Assembly: GCA_047639415.1 (NCBI GenBank)
Contig: JBLINP010000191.1
Coordinates: 1-9,226 of the forward strand
Origin: OFTM34 sp047639415
GTDB lineage: Bacteria > Planctomycetota > UBA1135 > GCA-002686595
Direction of reading: 5' to 3'
Length of the DNA stretch: 9,226 nucleotides
Part shown: piece by piece, positions 6,671 to 9,226 of the stretch
Layout: each line of letters starts with the position of its first letter
Numbering within the stretch: position 1 is the first letter of the stretch
The notes under the pieces: generated by a model
Databases searched by the model: none
What the model saw: the letters and a program-made list of their open reading frames with translations, nothing else
What the model was told of the DNA's origin: nothing
Made by a program: the position numbers and the translations under genes

Positions 6671-7450
6671 ATGAATCGCTCGCAATCGGTTGGAATGGTG
6701 CTCGTCGTCGCGGCTTTATTCGGTGCCGTATGGGTTCGCACAATTCCGCCGACGATTATCGCCGCACCGGAAGCCGAGGGCGATGAGCTTCCGATCTTGG
6801 AGCCGATGCAGTTGCTGCGAATCGGCGGTGAAGAGCGCTTGGTCGAACTCGACAGTTGGATCGATTTGGATCAACGCGTGGCTTTCATCGATACGCGCCT
6901 TGATCTCCTCGACTTGGATGGTTGCCCTCCTCTGGGTGAATGGATTGGTGGCAGTCGCGGGCTCGCCTTTGAGCAAACGGTTGGTTCACTGTCACGCGCC
7001 TCACGTACGGAAGCACTTGGTGCCTTGGCGCTCGTCTTCCAACTTGCGCGTACGACAGAGTGGGCGCCTGGTATGTTCGGCGACGCACAAGCGGCCGAGC
7101 GTCTCGGCGGACTTTTGGCGCATTGGCTCGACCGTTGGGGCGAGCGGGCGATGGAAGACGCTTTGCTATACGAGCCCACGCTCGCGGCGGTTCTGCTCTA
7201 TGGCCACGTGATGAACGTGGCGTTCCAAGCTGGGATCTTTGGGAAGAGCGACGTTTCGCGGGATCGCGCGCAGGCCAACCTCGTGCGCTTGGCTGGCAGT
7301 CAAGGCGATCGACGTACCGCGCTCGGTGCTGCCCTCGGCACGCGCTATCCCAATGCGTTGTCGAGCGCTATTTCCGATGCCGATCTAACCGGATTCACGG
7401 GCGAACTCGAGTTGGCCTTTCCGGAACTGAACGGAGAGTGCGGCCAATGA
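6671..7450 (+). CDS. Membrane-anchored protein of unknown function
   Basis: I do not recognise the family of this 259-residue protein. An N-terminal hydrophobic segment (about 8-22, VGMVLVVAALFGAVW) after a short Asn-Arg start suggests a signal anchor, or an uncleaved signal peptide, with the rest outside the membrane. The region 25-110 is mixed and acidic, and includes a leucine/aspartate-rich stretch (DLLDLDGCPPLGEW, 78-91). Residues 112-232 look largely alpha-helical and alanine-rich. No catalytic motif is visible. The ATG follows the methyltransferase stop by eight bases with no clear Shine-Dalgarno, so translation may depend on coupling. Its stop overlaps the next start as ATGA, which argues strongly that it works with, or is expressed with, the downstream membrane protein. 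Confidence 0.82.
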   Translation: MNRSQSVGMVLVVAALFGAVWVRTIPPTIIAAPEAEGDELPILEPMQLLRIGGEERLVELDSWIDLDQRVAFIDTRLDLLDLDGCPPLGEWIGGSRGLAFEQTVGSLSRASRTEALGALALVFQLARTTEWAPGMFGDAQAAERLGGLLAHWLDRWGERAMEDALLYEPTLAAVLLYGHVMNVAFQAGIFGKSDVSRDRAQANLVRLAGSQGDRRTALGAALGTRYPNALSSAISDADLTGFTGELELAFPELNGECGQ

Positions 7451-8463
7451 ACGTACATCTCGAACGGGAAGACGCGGGCGAGCGAAGCTCGGCCGATCAA
7501 CTGCTGATCGCTTGCGGAATGATCGCAATCGGCGGAGCGCTTCTCGGCTTACAACGCCAAGCGGATGGCAGCTTTTGCGGAACCGGATTCGCTTCACTTG
7601 GAATGGGAGCTTTGATCGCTCTGCTTCCAATGCTGTTCGCGCTGGTCAGTGGTTCTTCAGCCGCAAAGCCGATGTTGCCGCACACCTGGTTGGCCGCGCT
7701 ATCGAGCTTGATTGGTTTCGCGGGCCTCACGTTCGTCGCGGGCGGCGTGCTGGTTCCCGGTGGACCATGGATGTTCATCGAAGCGATCATTTTGTTGCTC
7801 GTACTCTCGCGCAGAGGGCGCGAAGGCGAGATTGCCGGAGTGCGAGTCAGCCACGGAACGATTCTATGGTTGGTGGTCTTCCTGTTCGTGCGTTTATGGG
7901 TGACCTATCAAGGCGTTCAGAACGAATGGGCCGCGATCAGCTTCGAAGTTCCGTTGCTCTCAAGCATGCCGTGGTTACCCGCCAGCATGCGTCACTTCTC
8001 ACTCGGGGATTTCACCGCAGCCGAGTTCGGCATTCCCGAACAAGGGCTGCACTACTCGCATACGATCACGATGTGGGCGAGCGGTTTTGCCATCAGCATC
8101 GGCGGTCTCTGGTGGCGTCACCGCGCGGGTGTGGAATGCGAAAACGATCGCGTGCACGAGACCATTCACCGCTTGCCGCCCGCTTACGCATCTCTCGTGG
8201 AATTGATCTTGCCCGAAGATGAATGGCGTGAGCTTGGCTTGCACGGTTTGAACGAGCGTCAACGTCGCAAGCGCGTGGCGTTGCTCACGCAAGAGCGCGT
8301 CGTGCGTCAAGTCGAATTTAATCGGGCCTTCTTGGGTGGGCGCCCGGCTATCGAAGAGGGCGCGCCGGCGTTCGTGAACGACATTCATCAAGTGATTGAG
8401 AGTTACTCGCCGCCTTTGCTGGAAGTTCCGAAAACGATTGAAGCACGAGACAACGATGAGTAA
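7447..8463 (+). CDS. Multi-spanning membrane protein of unknown family
   Basis: The frame is open from 7060, but ATG 7447 is the natural start: it overlaps the previous stop as ATGA and has GGAG ten bases upstream (7433-7436). It gives 338 residues. Hydrophobic segments at about 17-35, 48-69, 80-101, 107-121, 137-151 and 205-224 suggest five or six membrane spans. A loop of about 50 residues (155-204, rich in Trp, Pro and His) lies between the last two. A charged, helical C-terminal tail of about 115 residues (225-338) includes the basic stretch NERQRRKR (269-276) and is likely cytoplasmic. I see no transporter, glycosyltransferase or kinase motif and do not recognise a family. Its stop overlaps the DUF423 gene by eight bases. 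A polytopic protein with a soluble tail, made with a single-span extracytoplasmic protein, could be a complex scaffold, but no function is claimed. Confidence 0.85.
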   Translation: MNVHLEREDAGERSSADQLLIACGMIAIGGALLGLQRQADGSFCGTGFASLGMGALIALLPMLFALVSGSSAAKPMLPHTWLAALSSLIGFAGLTFVAGGVLVPGGPWMFIEAIILLLVLSRRGREGEIAGVRVSHGTILWLVVFLFVRLWVTYQGVQNEWAAISFEVPLLSSMPWLPASMRHFSLGDFTAAEFGIPEQGLHYSHTITMWASGFAISIGGLWWRHRAGVECENDRVHETIHRLPPAYASLVELILPEDEWRELGLHGLNERQRRKRVALLTQERVVRQVEFNRAFLGGRPAIEEGAPAFVNDIHQVIESYSPPLLEVPKTIEARDNDE

Positions 8464-8842
8464 TTCGAATTGGAAAGCGGTGGGCGCATTGCTCGCCGGC
8501 GTTGCGGTTGCCGCGGGAGCCTTTGGTGCTCACGCGCTACATGATCAACTTGAGCAAGCCGATCAGCTCAGCAACTGGGAAACGGCCGTCCGCTATCAGG
8601 TGTGGCATGCGCTTGCCTTGATTCTGTTTGCTGTCATGCGCGAACAACGCCAAAGCGGCGGTTCTGCAATCGGCTGGCTGTTCCTTATCGGAACCGTATT
8701 CTTCAGCGGCTCGCTCTACGCCCTGGCGCTGGGGATACCCTCAACTTACATCTGGCCTCTGACTCCCGCGGGCGGCCTGTTGCTGCTGGTCGGTTGGCTT
8801 TCAATTGCCGTGGGGGCTTTGCGCTCCTCCAGCAACGGTTGA
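8456..8842 (+). CDS. DUF423 family small membrane protein (YgdD-like)
   Basis: The 128 residues carry the full DUF423 pattern: GAFGAHAL (21-28), ETAVRYQVWHALAL (42-55), GWLFLIGTVFFSGS (73-86) with SLYALAL following, and PLTPAGG (101-107). Four hydrophobic segments are expected, at about 8-26, 47-61, 73-92 and 104-122. The family is widespread and sits in the inner membrane; its biochemical role is unknown. ATG 8456 lies inside the end of the upstream gene (eight-base overlap), and the protein then starts just ahead of the conserved region. An earlier in-frame ATG at 8396 would add 20 basic, unconserved residues and is less likely. It is the last gene of the cluster, with about 100 bases before the next gene. 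Members are usually found as stand-alone genes, so being last in this operon may be convenience rather than function. Confidence 0.93.
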   Translation: MSNSNWKAVGALLAGVAVAAGAFGAHALHDQLEQADQLSNWETAVRYQVWHALALILFAVMREQRQSGGSAIGWLFLIGTVFFSGSLYALALGIPSTYIWPLTPAGGLLLLVGWLSIAVGALRSSSNG

Positions 8843-8884
8843 TGTAAGTTTGGCCAGAATCCAAAAGAGTTTCGACGATCTCAG

Positions 8885-8906
8885 TATAGTCTCCCCTGCA
8901 TATAGT
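8885..8906 (+). promoter_or_regulatory. Two TATAGT boxes, possible -10 elements
   Basis: TATAGT occurs at 8885-8890 and again at 8901-8906, each one base off the TATAAT consensus, in the 103-base gap before the lipoprotein gene. Neither has a recognisable -35 hexamer at 16-18 bases. Two overlapping start sites, or one site recognised without a good -35, are possible. Confidence 0.4.
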
Positions 8907-8945
8907 TCGAGAACACCGACGATTCCGACCGCCTTCGAACCATTG

Positions 8946-9226
8946 ATGAAGTTCCGCACAGTCCTATTTGCCGTCAGCCTTTCTTCGCTCGTCGCCAGCT
9001 GCTCCATATTCGGTGCAGACGACGATCATCAAGGTCCGACGATTGCTGACCTAGTTGCCGCCGAAATGGGCGACATGGGCAACATTCACGTTTGTGGAGA
9101 TGTTTGGTTGGGCGAGCTGCCTTCGGCCAAAGCGCTCGACATCGTCAACCGCCGCGGCTTCCGCACGTTGATCAGTTTGATGCCAAGCAATGATCCCGCT
9201 GATCTTGACGTGGCCGCCGAATGTCG
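8946..9226 (+). CDS. Predicted lipoprotein with DUF442/BLH phosphatase-like domain (partial)
   Basis: The visible 93 residues begin with a lipoprotein signal peptide, MKFRTVLFAVSLSSLVASC, in which Cys19 follows VAS as the lipidation site. The protein should therefore be attached to a membrane on the outside of the cytoplasm. From about residue 36 it reads LVAAEMGDMGNIHVCGDVW, then GELPSAKALDIVNRRGFRTLISLMP (56-80). This pattern of a small-residue GxxPS turn, a helix, and a GFRTxIxL strand is typical of the start of DUF442 (beta-lactamase-hydrolase-like) and related dual-specificity phosphatase folds. Their catalytic Cys-x5-Arg loop lies further along and is outside the window, so activity cannot be judged. 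The ATG at 8946 has no Shine-Dalgarno. It lies 103 bases after the DUF423 stop and probably has its own promoter. Confidence 0.75.
   Translation, partial: MKFRTVLFAVSLSSLVASCSIFGADDDHQGPTIADLVAAEMGDMGNIHVCGDVWLGELPSAKALDIVNRRGFRTLISLMPSNDPADLDVAAEC

Noticed and set aside
7060..7446. Upstream extension of the 338-aa membrane protein frame to ATG 7060
   Set aside because: It would overlap the previous gene by almost 400 bases, and the added product is Arg-rich and unlike the rest; the ATGA overlap at 7447 with GGAG upstream is a better start.
7512..8222. Plus-strand open frame of 236 codons
   Set aside because: It lies wholly inside the 338-aa membrane protein gene in another frame, and its Arg/Ser/His-rich product is typical of a shadow frame.
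8849..8865. TTTGG/CCAAA hairpin after the DUF423 stop as a terminator
   Set aside because: The five-base AT-rich stem is too weak and no T-run follows it.

Overview
The window looks like a piece of a moderately GC-rich bacterial chromosome with densely packed, mostly SD-poor genes. A secreted giant FG-GAP protein, a B12-type radical SAM enzyme, a methyltransferase carrying a Trm112-like zinc ribbon and starts without Shine-Dalgarno sites would fit Planctomycetota or a related lineage. This assignment is an inference from gene content and style; there is no rRNA or marker gene to settle it. I see no tRNA, rRNA, CRISPR array, insertion sequence or phage gene.

Left half (1-4897, all on the minus strand): a B12-binding-domain radical SAM protein runs off the left edge (1-1175). 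Upstream of it lies a secreted protein of about 985 residues with 14 FG-GAP/VCBS-type calcium loops (1368-4319), and then a CrcB/FluC fluoride channel (4520-4897). The intergenic gaps are 170-200 bases, so these are probably separate transcription units.

The 178-base divergent region 4898-5075 separates crcB from a rightward cluster. It holds a perfect 13-base inverted repeat, with one arm just ahead of each start codon, so both genes carry the same leader sequence. This is the most unusual non-coding signal in the window.

Right half (5076-8842, plus strand) looks like one tightly packed four-gene operon. It encodes a three-part methyltransferase (SAM domain, Cys4 ribbon, C-terminal beta-rich domain), a membrane-anchored protein of unknown family, a multi-spanning membrane protein of unknown family with a charged C-terminal tail, and a small DUF423 membrane protein. 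The gaps are 8 bases, then a 4-base ATGA overlap, then an 8-base overlap, which suggests co-transcription and translational coupling. No pathway can be named. A methyltransferase acting with three envelope proteins suggests a cell-envelope or surface-molecule role, but this is inference only.

Right edge (8946-9226): the start of a predicted lipoprotein with a phosphatase-like (DUF442/BLH-type) domain. It is cut by the window before any catalytic Cys-x5-Arg loop would appear.
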